Source: Patescibacteria group bacterium (lineage in GTDB: Bacteria; Patescibacteria; UBA1384; JAMDBS01). Taken from it: a stretch of DNA of 23,302 nucleotides. The stretch spans positions 1-23,302 of the forward strand of contig JAMDBS010000179.1 in NCBI GenBank assembly GCA_023487325.1, given 5' to 3'. The translations under genes were made by a program, and so were the position numbers. Below are positions 7,154 through 13,578 of the stretch, in pieces (position 1 is the first letter of the stretch; every line of letters starts with the position of its first letter). A model generated the notes under the pieces. It saw only the letters and a program-made list of their open reading frames with translations. It ran no database searches and was not told the origin of the DNA.

Positions 7154-7167
7154 AAAAGGGGAGCTGA
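7154..7167. repeat. Inner inverted repeat around methyltransferase, right arm
   Basis: AAAAGGGGAGCTGA, 11 bp upstream of the methyltransferase ATG; perfect inverted partner of 6564-6577. In the mRNA the two could pair and occlude the ribosome entry region. Confidence 0.6.
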
Positions 7168-7199
7168 TACTTAAATGTTTTGAGGGGTAACAGAAATTT

Positions 7200-7343
7200 C
7201 ATATAACGTACGCGTGTATGAGAAGTTTCGCCGACTTCCTTATTTTTATTAATAGAAGAGGCGAAATTTGGGTGAAAGAAAATGTGCAACCTTTAAAAAA
7301 TATTAACGCACTTTTTCTTGAACCTCATACACGCTGTTATATG
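7200..7343 (-). other. attC-like site B (144 bp)
   Basis: The clearest of the three. CATATAAC (7200-7207) pairs with GTTATATG (7336-7343), 8 bp perfect. After an asymmetric spacer (GTAC versus T), GCGTGTATGAG (7212-7222) pairs with CTCATACACGC (7324-7334), 11 bp perfect. Inside, AAGTTTCGCC pairs with GGCGAAATTT (7260-7269) allowing one G-U, and AAGAAAATGTGC with GCACTTTTTCTT near the apex. It separates cassette 2 from cassette 3. Confidence 0.78.
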
Positions 7344-7356
7344 ATGTATTTTTCAG

Positions 7357-7974
7357 TTACGTTATCAGCGAATCAAAATTTTTGTATAAATTTTTTATAA
7401 TATTAATGATTTTTTTATTGGCTCTCATGACAGCAATATTCTGATTTATTTCATCAGCTATTTCTTCTGTAAATCCAATACCACGTGTAAAATTTCTGAC
7501 AGCGTTATTGTCGGGTTGCTGTTGAAAATATTGCTGTAATAATGAATGCCACTTCTTTAAATCTTTTTCGGCAACTCCATAATCTCTTTCAACTTGTAAA
7601 ATTTCATTCAAGTACTCTGCATAAACAGTCCAATCTTTGACGTGCCGATAAAAAATCTCATCCTCCAAAATTTTCAATGACTGCGTAATATTTTTAGATT
7701 TTGGACATAATGAATAAGTGTCGTTCTCTACGATAAATTTTTCTCTGGCGTGATCCAGAATTGAATGAAATTTTACACCTGCCGAAAAAGATTCATCCTT
7801 TCTCAAGTCAGCAATAGATAAACCATCATAATGAGTTTTTTCTCTTTCGATTACTTTCAAATATCTAATATCTGGAAACGATGTGCCAATAAAAAAATCT
7901 TTCCTTATTTTGTCTTTAAAAAAATTATCAAAAATTTTCTCTGTTAAAGCAATGTGCGTGATTGGTGCTGCCAT
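7357..7974 (-). CDS. Zinc-dependent phospholipase C-like protein (cassette 2)
   Basis: 205 aa. The N-terminus MAAPITHIALTEKIF, the segment FIGTSFPDIR, KTHYDG and GVKFHSILDH match the pattern of metal ligands in the zinc-dependent phospholipase C / S1-P1-like fold. The candidate ligands are H7, D35, H48, H70, D74 and H75. The family includes many uncharacterised bacterial proteins starting MxxPxTHxxL. No signal peptide is seen, so the substrate may be intracellular, or the protein may use the fold for something other than lipid cleavage. It is a cassette ORF between attC-like sites B (3') and C (5'). The functional call is tentative; the gene itself is convincing. Confidence 0.5.
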   Translation of the reverse strand: MAAPITHIALTEKIFDNFFKDKIRKDFFIGTSFPDIRYLKVIEREKTHYDGLSIADLRKDESFSAGVKFHSILDHAREKFIVENDTYSLCPKSKNITQSLKILEDEIFYRHVKDWTVYAEYLNEILQVERDYGVAEKDLKKWHSLLQQYFQQQPDNNAVRNFTRGIGFTEEIADEINQNIAVMRANKKIINIIKNLYKNFDSLIT

Positions 7975-8005
7975 AATTTAATTATCTAATAACTGAAAAA
8001 TATTT

Positions 8006-8207
8006 CATATAACGTTTGCTCATCATCTGAAGTTTTCATCCCGACTTAATGGAATAAACTTTAATTATTTAGATAATGCTTGTTTATATCATCTCCGCCT
8101 AAACTCTTATCAGACTAAGGGATGAAAATTTGGGCGGAGGGAAAATCACATCCTTATTAAAATATAATTGAGTGATTTTCCTGCAGCCAGATATGCGTTG
8201 TTATCGG
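8006..8207 (-). other. attC-like site C (202 bp)
   Basis: Longest and most degenerate site. CATATAAC (8006-8013) faces GTTATCGG (8200-8207). The outer stem ATAAC..GC..CAT.ATCTG is bulged. The inner GAAGTTTTCATCCC (8029-8042) pairs with GGGATGAAAATTT (8119-8131), 13 bp with one G-U. A long variable apical region lies between. It follows cassette 1, as expected for a more VCR-length attC. Confidence 0.65.
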
Positions 8208-8248
8208 ATGTAGTCAGAATTTTTTATTCCTTATTATTTTTTGGCAAT

Positions 8249-8587
8249 TTATTTATTAAGAGCATCCAGTCGCTTGATTTCTTGTTCAATTTCATCAAGC
8301 GGCGGCACATCCCCAACTAAAGCGGATGAAATTTTTTCAGATGACCTGTCTTTTTCAAAAAGATAGCCGTACGGATAAGATAGCTGAGTGTCTGAAATTT
8401 TATATTCATCTGCGTCATGCCAAAGTTCTTTAGCATGTTTTATAGCTTCATCTTTGGTAACGTCGGTTAATAATTCCTCATGAACGCCCTCAGCGCCGTC
8501 ATTTTTGAAAAAAGCATACACGAACAACATTTTAAATTTCTCCGCTTTATTCTCAGGCGTTAATCCGCCCATTTCAGGTGTTTTCAT
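8249..8587 (-). CDS. Hypothetical protein (cassette 1, recombinase-proximal)
   Basis: 112 aa, acidic and soluble with no transmembrane segment. It contains aromatic/acidic stretches (LFVYAFFKNDGAEG, ELWHDADEYKI, SYPYGYLFEKD) and ends in an amphipathic segment. I do not recognise a family. The ATG is at 8585-8587. As the first ORF after the presumed attI it would be the most strongly expressed cassette and, in an integron, the most recently inserted one. The leader upstream contains a hairpin at 8609-8638. Standard-looking codon use supports a real gene. Confidence 0.65.
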   Translation of the reverse strand: MKTPEMGGLTPENKAEKFKMLFVYAFFKNDGAEGVHEELLTDVTKDEAIKHAKELWHDADEYKISDTQLSYPYGYLFEKDRSSEKISSALVGDVPPLDEIEQEIKRLDALNK

Positions 8588-8608
8588 AATTTTGTTTATT
8601 TAAATTAA

Positions 8609-8638
8609 TTATTTCAAGTTACGCCGACCGTGAAATAA
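8609..8638 (-). promoter_or_regulatory. Leader hairpin of cassette 1 / alternative boundary site
   Basis: TTATTTCA (8609-8616) and TGAAATAA (8631-8638) form a perfect 8-bp inverted repeat with a 14-nt loop. In ORF orientation it contains GTAACTTGAAATA (8610-8622), which resembles the cassette boundary consensus GTTANNNGAAATA, so this could be a degenerate boundary rather than only a leader hairpin. Confidence 0.4.
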
Positions 8639-8679
8639 ATTGCCAAAAAAATTTTAAAAAATAAAGAAAAAATTCTGGC

Positions 8680-8714
8680 TATTTCCGATAACTCGCTTTT
8701 ATGCGTATAACTCA
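8680..8714 (-). other. Candidate attI-like site
   Basis: On the minus strand this holds two direct copies of GNGAGTTATNNG about 22 bp apart. The proximal one reads GTTATCGGAAATA (8680-8692), the same boundary pattern as the three attC-like sites (GTTANNNGAAAT). It lies between the recombinase and the first cassette and has no long hairpin, as expected for attI. TGCGTAT also occurs at 8702 and 8734, possibly recombinase-binding direct repeats. Confidence 0.5.
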
Positions 8715-8732
8715 CAAATTAACGACTACTAT

Positions 8733-8760
8733 TTGCGTATTATGTGTATTGCGGTATAAT
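8733..8760 (+). promoter_or_regulatory. Promoter of the recombinase gene
   Basis: -35 TTGCGT (8733-8738), 16-bp spacer, -10 TATAAT (8755-8760); start would fall ~35 nt upstream of the ATG at 8803. The -10 is perfect and the -35 is partial. It would also drive uvrC. Confidence 0.6.
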
Positions 8761-8802
8761 TAAGTTATATTGCTAATTTAATTATAAAACATCATAGATA
8801 TT

Positions 8803-9615
8803 ATGCAAGAACAATTGGAAAAAACTAAGTTAGAAATGCAAATGCGTAATTATAGCCCAAAAACCATCAAGAGTTATTTGTTGTGCTTAAAATATTATTT
8901 TAATTATATCGGCGAAAACTATAAACCAGTAGATGAAAACAAAGTAAAGCAGTTTATTTTGCTATTAAAATCACACGACAAAGCGCCTCAGACAATTAGC
9001 CTATACCTTAACGCTATCAAATTTTTTTATCGAGAGGTGCTAAAAAATCATCAGAAAATTAATATCAGGCACAGTAAGAAGACGTTAAAAATCCCCGTAA
9101 TTTTAAGCAGAGAAGAAATTGCTAAAATAATTGCGGGTATTAACAATAAAAAACATCAACTAATCATTTCTCTGACCTATGGAGCAGGTTTAAGGGTAAG
9201 CGAAATCATTAACCTTAAAGTAAAAGACATTAATTTTGGGGAATTAACTATTCACCTCAAGGAAGCTAAGGGCAAAAAAGATCGGATCACAGTTTTTCCA
9301 GAAAAATTACGGGAATCACTGGGACAAATGATTAGTTTTAAAGACAAAAATGATAATGTTTTTGAAAGCGAGCGAGGTGGCAAATTATCAGAACGATCCA
9401 TACAGAAGGTGTTCGAAAATGCACTTAAAAAAGCTAAAATAATGAAAGGTGCCACCTTCCATTCCTTGCGGCACAGTTTTGCCACTCACTTGTTGGAAAA
9501 TGGCGTAGATGTTCGCTATGTACAAGAATTATTGGGTCACGTCAATATCCGCACAACGCAAATTTATACTAAAGTCACTAATCCAAATATTAAAAATATC
9601 AAAAGCCCACTATGA
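8803..9615 (+). CDS. Tyrosine recombinase, XerA/IntI-like
   Basis: 270-aa site-specific recombinase. There is an N-terminal SAM-like core-binding domain (residues ~1-85; YSPKTIKSYLLCLKYY) and a catalytic domain with R131 (GAGLRVSE), K158 (EAKGKKDR), H220-x-x-R223 (HSLRHSF), H246 (LLGH) and nucleophile Y255. The C-terminus NIKSPL resembles the integron integrase ending GVRSPLD. However, the ~16-residue insertion that defines IntI (between FES at ~187 and the HSLRHSF motif) is missing; the segment is about 11 residues shorter than in IntI1. It diverges from the cassette array, and its TGA overlaps the uvrC start (ATGA, 9612-9615). It could be an integron-type recombinase, or a chromosomal Xer unrelated to the array. 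Confidence 0.9.
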   Translation: MQEQLEKTKLEMQMRNYSPKTIKSYLLCLKYYFNYIGENYKPVDENKVKQFILLLKSHDKAPQTISLYLNAIKFFYREVLKNHQKINIRHSKKTLKIPVILSREEIAKIIAGINNKKHQLIISLTYGAGLRVSEIINLKVKDINFGELTIHLKEAKGKKDRITVFPEKLRESLGQMISFKDKNDNVFESERGGKLSERSIQKVFENALKKAKIMKGATFHSLRHSFATHLLENGVDVRYVQELLGHVNIRTTQIYTKVTNPNIKNIKSPL

Positions 9616-10784
9616 AAGAAATTAAACACTTGGCGCTAGAAATTAAAAATTTTCCAGATATGCCGGGGGTGTATTTATTTCATGGCGCGAAAAATAAAAT
9701 TTTATATGTCGGGCGCGCTACTTCTTTAAAAAAACGTGTTGCCAGCTATTTTCGCAAAAATATTGATCCACGCATCGAGGAAATGGTCTCGTTGGCCAAA
9801 AGAATAGAATATCAAAAAACCGGTAATTTGCTGGAAGCAATTATTTTAGAAGCGAATTTAATAAAAAAATATTGGCCGAAATATAACATTAAAGATAAAG
9901 ACAACCGTTCTTTTACTTATATTGTTTTCCCCAATAGCGAATATACTCGCCCGATTTTAGTGCGCGAGCGAGAGTTAAAAAAATTTTATTCACGCGAAAA
10001 GGTTTTTGGGCCATATCAAAATCAATATTTAATTAAAAAAGCACTAAAAATTATCCGCCGAATTTTTCCTTACAGCACTTGTGTGCCCAACGGCGGAAAG
10101 GCATGCTTTGAACACCAAATCGGACTCTGCCCCGGTACTTGTGTGGGTAAAATATCTAAAGCAGAATATCAAAATAATATCAAAAATATTATCTTGCTTT
10201 TAAGCGGCAAAAATAAACAGTTAATTAAGAAACTAAAAAAAGAAAATCCTGATAAAATTTTAGCACTAAAACATTTGGAAGATACGTCGTTAATTCATAA
10301 TTCGGAATTAAATACATTTAATACGAACGTTGATGGTTTAAGAATTGAGGGTTATGATATTTCTCATTTCGCCGGTAAAGAAACCTATGGCTCAATGGTT
10401 ACATTTATTAATAGTAAGCCAGATAAAAAATTGTATCGGTTATTTAAAATTAGAAATTTATCGGCCAATGACGATTTGCGCGCTTTAGCCGAAACAATCT
10501 CAAGAAGACTGCAGCATAGTGAATGGCCATATCCTAACTTTATTCTTCTCGATGGCGGCAAACCGCAGATTGATTTTATTTATAAAATGTTTACCGAACA
10601 CAATATTCGCATACCTCTAATTGGAATATCTAAATTCGCTGGCGATAAATTAGTTTTTTCACCCAAAATCAGCCGCGAGATGAAATTAATATTAGAAAAT
10701 CAAAAGCAGATATTTTTAAAAGTGCGAGACGAAGCACACCGTTTTGCGCAAAAATCAAGCCGACATGCAAGAAAAATAATTTGA
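9612..10784 (+). CDS. uvrC: UvrC-like excinuclease subunit, short form
   Basis: Dual-incision endonuclease of nucleotide excision repair. An N-terminal GIY-YIG nuclease (GVY at 19-21, YVG at 32-34, E80 in LEANLIKK) makes the 3' cut. Cysteines 157, 165, 173 and 177 have the last three in the 8/4 spacing of the E. coli UvrC iron-sulfur cluster. The RNase H-like 5' nuclease has D249 (YDISH), D287/D288 (NDDLRAL), D314 (LLDGGK) and H377 (RDEAHRFA). At 390 aa it lacks the C-terminal helix-hairpin-helix pair, and the UVR (UvrB-contact) region around 200-235 is hardly recognisable; normal UvrC is about 600 aa. It overlaps the recombinase stop by 4 nt (ATGA), implying coupled translation. UvrA is encoded 8 kb away. 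Confidence 0.9.
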   Translation: MKEIKHLALEIKNFPDMPGVYLFHGAKNKILYVGRATSLKKRVASYFRKNIDPRIEEMVSLAKRIEYQKTGNLLEAIILEANLIKKYWPKYNIKDKDNRSFTYIVFPNSEYTRPILVRERELKKFYSREKVFGPYQNQYLIKKALKIIRRIFPYSTCVPNGGKACFEHQIGLCPGTCVGKISKAEYQNNIKNIILLLSGKNKQLIKKLKKENPDKILALKHLEDTSLIHNSELNTFNTNVDGLRIEGYDISHFAGKETYGSMVTFINSKPDKKLYRLFKIRNLSANDDLRALAETISRRLQHSEWPYPNFILLDGGKPQIDFIYKMFTEHNIRIPLIGISKFAGDKLVFSPKISREMKLILENQKQIFLKVRDEAHRFAQKSSRHARKII

Positions 10785-10810
10785 CATCTACTAACGTTTT
10801 TCATTATAAT
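10781..10810 (+). promoter_or_regulatory. Strong promoter for RNase Y
   Basis: Consensus TTGACA (10781-10786), 18-bp spacer, TATAAT (10805-10810). The -35 overlaps the uvrC stop codon. Start would be near 10817, leaving a ~130-nt AT-rich 5' leader before the rny ATG; no riboswitch-like structure was recognised in it. Confidence 0.75.
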
Positions 10811-10948
10811 AAATTCTGTTAAGCAAATTAATTTAATAATATTTTTTTATTGTAGAATATACTCATTAAAATTGAATTGAATAGATGATAATTTAAAAAA
10901 TTCCATAATTCTGCAATGAAAATACTAAAAACATGAGAGGAGCCCTAA

Positions 10949-12439
10949 ATGACATTGCTAATAGTTTATATTGGCGCGGCCTTATTGGGCGGCGCGGGTG
11001 TTGGTTATGTTGCCAGAAATTTTTTAGCGAAAAAATCAATCAAGGAAGCGGAACAAAAACAAAAAGAACTAGTATTACAAGCTAAAGACGAAGCAATTAA
11101 AATTAAAGAAGAAGCAAAAAAATCAGAAGAAGAAAAACGAAAGTATTTAGAACAATTAGAAAGAGATTTGCGCCGAAAAGAAGAGTCGGTTGACCGAAGA
11201 TTGGAAAATGTCGAATCCGAACGGGAAAAAATTATTGGTAAAGAAAAAGAAATTAGCCGCATTAAAGACGAAATCTTTAAGATTAAAAAAAATCAACTAG
11301 AGAATTTGCAAAACATTTCCAAACTAAAAAAGGACGAAGCCAAGGATTTATTGCTTAAAGAAGTAGAAAAAGAATATCGTACCGATCTAATCGCCAAAAT
11401 AAAACAAGAAAAAGAACTTGCCAAGGAAGAAGCAAAAATTGAAGCGCAAAAAATTCTTTCTTCAGTAATTGAAAGAATGGCTGCCGAGCATACCACCGAA
11501 ACCACTGTGGCCTCGGTTACTTTACCATCTGACGAAATGAAGGGTCGAATTATTGGTCGTGAGGGTAGAAATATTCAAAATTTTGAAAAAGTTACCGGTG
11601 TTGACGTAATGATTGATGACACGCCCGATACCGTAACTATTTCTTCTTTTGATCCAGTTCGCCGATATATTGCTAAAGTCGCTTTAGAAAAATTAGTCTC
11701 CGATGGCCGAATTCAGCCTTCACGCATTGAAGAAGTAGTTGCCAAAGTCGAAAAGGACGTTAATAATGAAATTAAGGAAGCGGGTGAACAAGCTGCTTAC
11801 GAAGTCGGTGTGGCTGGTTTGCATCCTGATTTGATTAAAATTCTCGGGAGATTAAAATTTAGAACCAGTTATGGCCAAAATGTGCTTCGTCATTCGGTAG
11901 AAGTAGCTAATTTGGCGGGAATGCTCGCCGCTGAACTTGGCGCCGATGTAAATATTTGTAAAAAAGCTGGTTTGCTTCACGATATAGGCAAAGCAGTTGA
12001 TCATGAAATTCCCGGCGCGCATCATCATATTTCGATGGATATTGCTCGTAAATATGGCTTGTCGGAGACATTAATTAATGCTATCGGCGCCCATCACGAA
12101 GATATCGAACCAAAAACTGTCGAAGCAATTTTAGTGCGTTCTGCCGACGCAATTTCTGGCTCTCGACCAGGTTCGCGCCGCGAATCTTTAGAGGGCTATA
12201 TTAAGCGCCTAACCGAGTTAGAAAATATTGCCAACTCTTTCCCAGGCGTAGAAAAATCCTATGCTATTCAAGCCGGCCGCGAAGTAAGAATAATTGTCCG
12301 GCCAAATGAAATTGATGATTTGGAAGCTTTAAAATTATCCAAAAATATTGCTAAAAAAATTGAAAAAGATTTACAATATCCAGGCACCATTAAAGTTAAT
12401 GTGATAAGAGAGACACGGGCAACCGAATATGCAAAATAA
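10949..12439 (+). CDS. rny: Ribonuclease Y
   Basis: Membrane-anchored endoribonuclease that initiates mRNA decay in bacteria lacking RNase E. It has an N-terminal TM segment (residues 2-24), a long charged coiled coil (~30-175), a KH RNA-binding domain with [11 protein letters not shown] at 199-209, and an HD phosphodiesterase domain with H315 in LRHSVEVA and the catalytic doublet H344-D345 (GLLHDIGK). The usual C-terminal extension follows. At 496 aa it is close to the ~520 aa of Bacillus RNase Y. The ATG is preceded by GAGAGGAG at 10935-10942, an excellent Shine-Dalgarno, and by a consensus promoter. The next gene is a YmdB-type phosphodiesterase, repeating the conserved rny-ymdB order. Confidence 0.97.
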   Translation: MTLLIVYIGAALLGGAGVGYVARNFLAKKSIKEAEQKQKELVLQAKDEAIKIKEEAKKSEEEKRKYLEQLERDLRRKEESVDRRLENVESEREKIIGKEKEISRIKDEIFKIKKNQLENLQNISKLKKDEAKDLLLKEVEKEYRTDLIAKIKQEKELAKEEAKIEAQKILSSVIERMAAEHTTETTVASVTLPSDEMKGRIIGREGRNIQNFEKVTGVDVMIDDTPDTVTISSFDPVRRYIAKVALEKLVSDGRIQPSRIEEVVAKVEKDVNNEIKEAGEQAAYEVGVAGLHPDLIKILGRLKFRTSYGQNVLRHSVEVANLAGMLAAELGADVNICKKAGLLHDIGKAVDHEIPGAHHHISMDIARKYGLSETLINAIGAHHEDIEPKTVEAILVRSADAISGSRPGSRRESLEGYIKRLTELENIANSFPGVEKSYAIQAGREVRIIVRPNEIDDLEALKLSKNIAKKIEKDLQYPGTIKVNVIRETRATEYAK

Positions 12440-12477
12440 AATCATGTAACATATAACAGGGATTGATAATAGAAAAT

Positions 12478-13260
12478 ATGACAATACTATTTATCGGTGA
12501 CATCGTCGGACGAGCAGGCAGAGCCGTGGTAAAAAAAATACTGCCTAGTTTAAGAAAGAAAAAAAATATCGATTTTGTAATTGCCAATGGCGAAAATGTG
12601 GCTGGCGGTTCGGGTATGACTTTTGAAACCTATCGCGAGCTAACCGAGGCAGGCATTGATTATTTTACCTCCGGTAACCATATCTTTAAAAAATCCGACT
12701 TTATCCCCTATCTAGATGACAAAAGCATTAAAGTCCTACGCCCGGTTAATTATTCCGGTAATGTCCCCGGCCGCGGCATTGTAACCCTACACCTTAAACC
12801 TTACACCTTGAACCTAGTTAACCTCCAGGGTCTGGTTTTTATGGACGAGTACCTAGATAATCCTTTCAAAAAAATAGATGCGATGTTGGCAAAAAACGAT
12901 AAATCAACTATAACAATTATTGATTTTCACGGCGAAGCCACCAGTGAAAAAGTGACTTTTGGGCATTATCTCGACGGTCGTGTTGCGGCTGTTTTAGGTA
13001 CTCATACTCATATTCAAACTAATGATGCCAAAATTTTACCCAAAGGTACGGCTTACGTTACCGACACAGGAATGTGCGGCGCGCTATATTCATCTTTAGG
13101 AGACGAACTTAGCGACTCAACTAATCATTTTTTAACTGGGTTACCCTTTAAAATCAATCCAGCAAAAGAAAAACCGCATATTTTTAATGCGGCGTTATTA
13201 GATATTAACGAAAAAACCTCAAAATCCAAATCTATCGAACTCGTAAATATTATTGATTAA
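12478..13260 (+). CDS. ymdB: YmdB-family metallophosphoesterase (TIGR00282)
   Basis: Calcineurin-like phosphodiesterase; in Bacillus YmdB hydrolyses 2',3'-cyclic nucleotides and controls biofilm genes. Metal-site motifs: FIGDIVGRAGR (D8), ANGENVAGG, SGNHIF, IDFHGEATSEK and the final GTHTHIQTND. The 260 aa match the family length (~265). The ATG at 12478 gives the usual start MTILFIGDIVG. An in-frame TTG at 12463 would add five residues but sits directly against AGGGA, so the ATG is preferred. It lies 38 nt after rny, probably in one operon, and its stop abuts the minus-strand tRNA-Arg. Confidence 0.93.
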   Translation: MTILFIGDIVGRAGRAVVKKILPSLRKKKNIDFVIANGENVAGGSGMTFETYRELTEAGIDYFTSGNHIFKKSDFIPYLDDKSIKVLRPVNYSGNVPGRGIVTLHLKPYTLNLVNLQGLVFMDEYLDNPFKKIDAMLAKNDKSTITIIDFHGEATSEKVTFGHYLDGRVAAVLGTHTHIQTNDAKILPKGTAYVTDTGMCGALYSSLGDELSDSTNHFLTGLPFKINPAKEKPHIFNAALLDINEKTSKSKSIELVNIID

Positions 13261-13337
13261 TGGTACCCTAGACAGGAGTTGAACCTGCAACCTACTCCTT
13301 AGGACGGAGTTGCTCTATCCAGTTGAGCTACTAGGGC
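13261..13337 (-). tRNA. tRNA-Arg (CCT)
   Basis: 77-nt cloverleaf on the minus strand. The acceptor GCCCTAG pairs with CTAGGGT (first pair G-U), the anticodon stem is ACTCC/GGAGT and the 7-nt loop GTCCTAA gives anticodon CCT. The T-loop is GTTCAAC and CCA is encoded (13261-13263). It directly follows the ymdB stop in opposite orientation. Confidence 0.95.
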
Positions 13338-13399
13338 GAAGTTATCTCAAAACTTAAATCTCAAATGTCAAAACTACAACTTATAACTCGTAACCTTCT

Positions 13400-13433
13400 T
13401 ATCGTCTAGCGTCTTATTGTCTAATGTCTATCA
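13400..13433 (+). repeat. GTCTA-rich intergenic repeat, copy 1
   Basis: A tract of GTCT units (ATCGTCTAGCGTCT, then ATTGTCTAATGTCTA) between two tRNA genes. The first 14 bp recur perfectly, inverted, at 14324-14337. Confidence 0.5.
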
Positions 13434-13443
13434 TAGATTCTAA

Positions 13444-13472
13444 TTGACTTTTAGGGAAAAATCAACTAGAAT
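13444..13472 (+). promoter_or_regulatory. Promoter of tRNA-Pro
   Basis: TTGACT (13444-13449), 17-bp spacer, TAGAAT (13467-13472), with the start expected ~7 nt before the tRNA 5' end at 13486. An inverted repeat TTCTAATTGA...TCAACTAGAA (9/10) spans the -35 and -10, possibly an operator. Confidence 0.7.
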
Positions 13473-13485
13473 TGAGGTGTTCATA

Positions 13486-13561
13486 CGGGGCATGGCCTAA
13501 TTGGTAAGGCACACGATTCGGGTTCGTGAGATTCCGAGTTCGAGTCTCGGTGCCCCGACCA
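13486..13561 (+). tRNA. tRNA-Pro (CGG)
   Basis: 76 nt. The acceptor CGGGGCA/TGCCCCG is perfect, the anticodon stem is CACGA/TCGTG, and the loop TTCGGGT gives anticodon CGG. The T-loop is GTTCGAGTC-like and CCA is encoded (13559-13561). The DUF881 ORF begins only 17 nt downstream. Confidence 0.95.
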
Positions 13562-13578
13562 GCTCTTGATCTAATCAT

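Larger units (their letters stand above)
5918..8714 (-). mobile_element. Integron-like gene cassette array
   Basis: Four minus-strand ORFs (112, 205, 204 and 128 aa), the first three each followed on their 3' side by a long imperfect hairpin ending in AACG/GTTA core boxes. In the reading direction of the ORFs, every cassette starts with GTTANNNGAAAT (8680-8692, 8001-8013, 7195-7207, 6361-6373). Every site begins with (T/G)ATAACA and ends with ACGTTA. A tyrosine recombinase gene diverges from the array at 8803. This is the intI/attI/cassette plan. The sites were found by eye; no covariance model was run. Confidence 0.72.

Noticed and set aside
7218..7400. 60-aa plus-strand ORF in attC-like site B
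   Set aside because: It lies almost wholly inside the hairpin site, its sequence is constrained by the inverted repeats, and it has no ribosome site or recognisable protein features.
5129..8714. CRISPR array
   Set aside because: The repeated hairpins differ in outer sequence, are 99-202 bp long and are separated by ORFs rather than uniform spacers.
8803..9615. Calling the recombinase IntI outright
   Set aside because: The diagnostic IntI insertion is absent, so only a Xer/IntI-like label is supported.
13341..13371. Promoter for tRNA-Arg (TTGACA at 13366-13371)
   Set aside because: The -35 is perfect, but any -10 (GATAAC) has 19-bp spacing and would place the start inside the tRNA.
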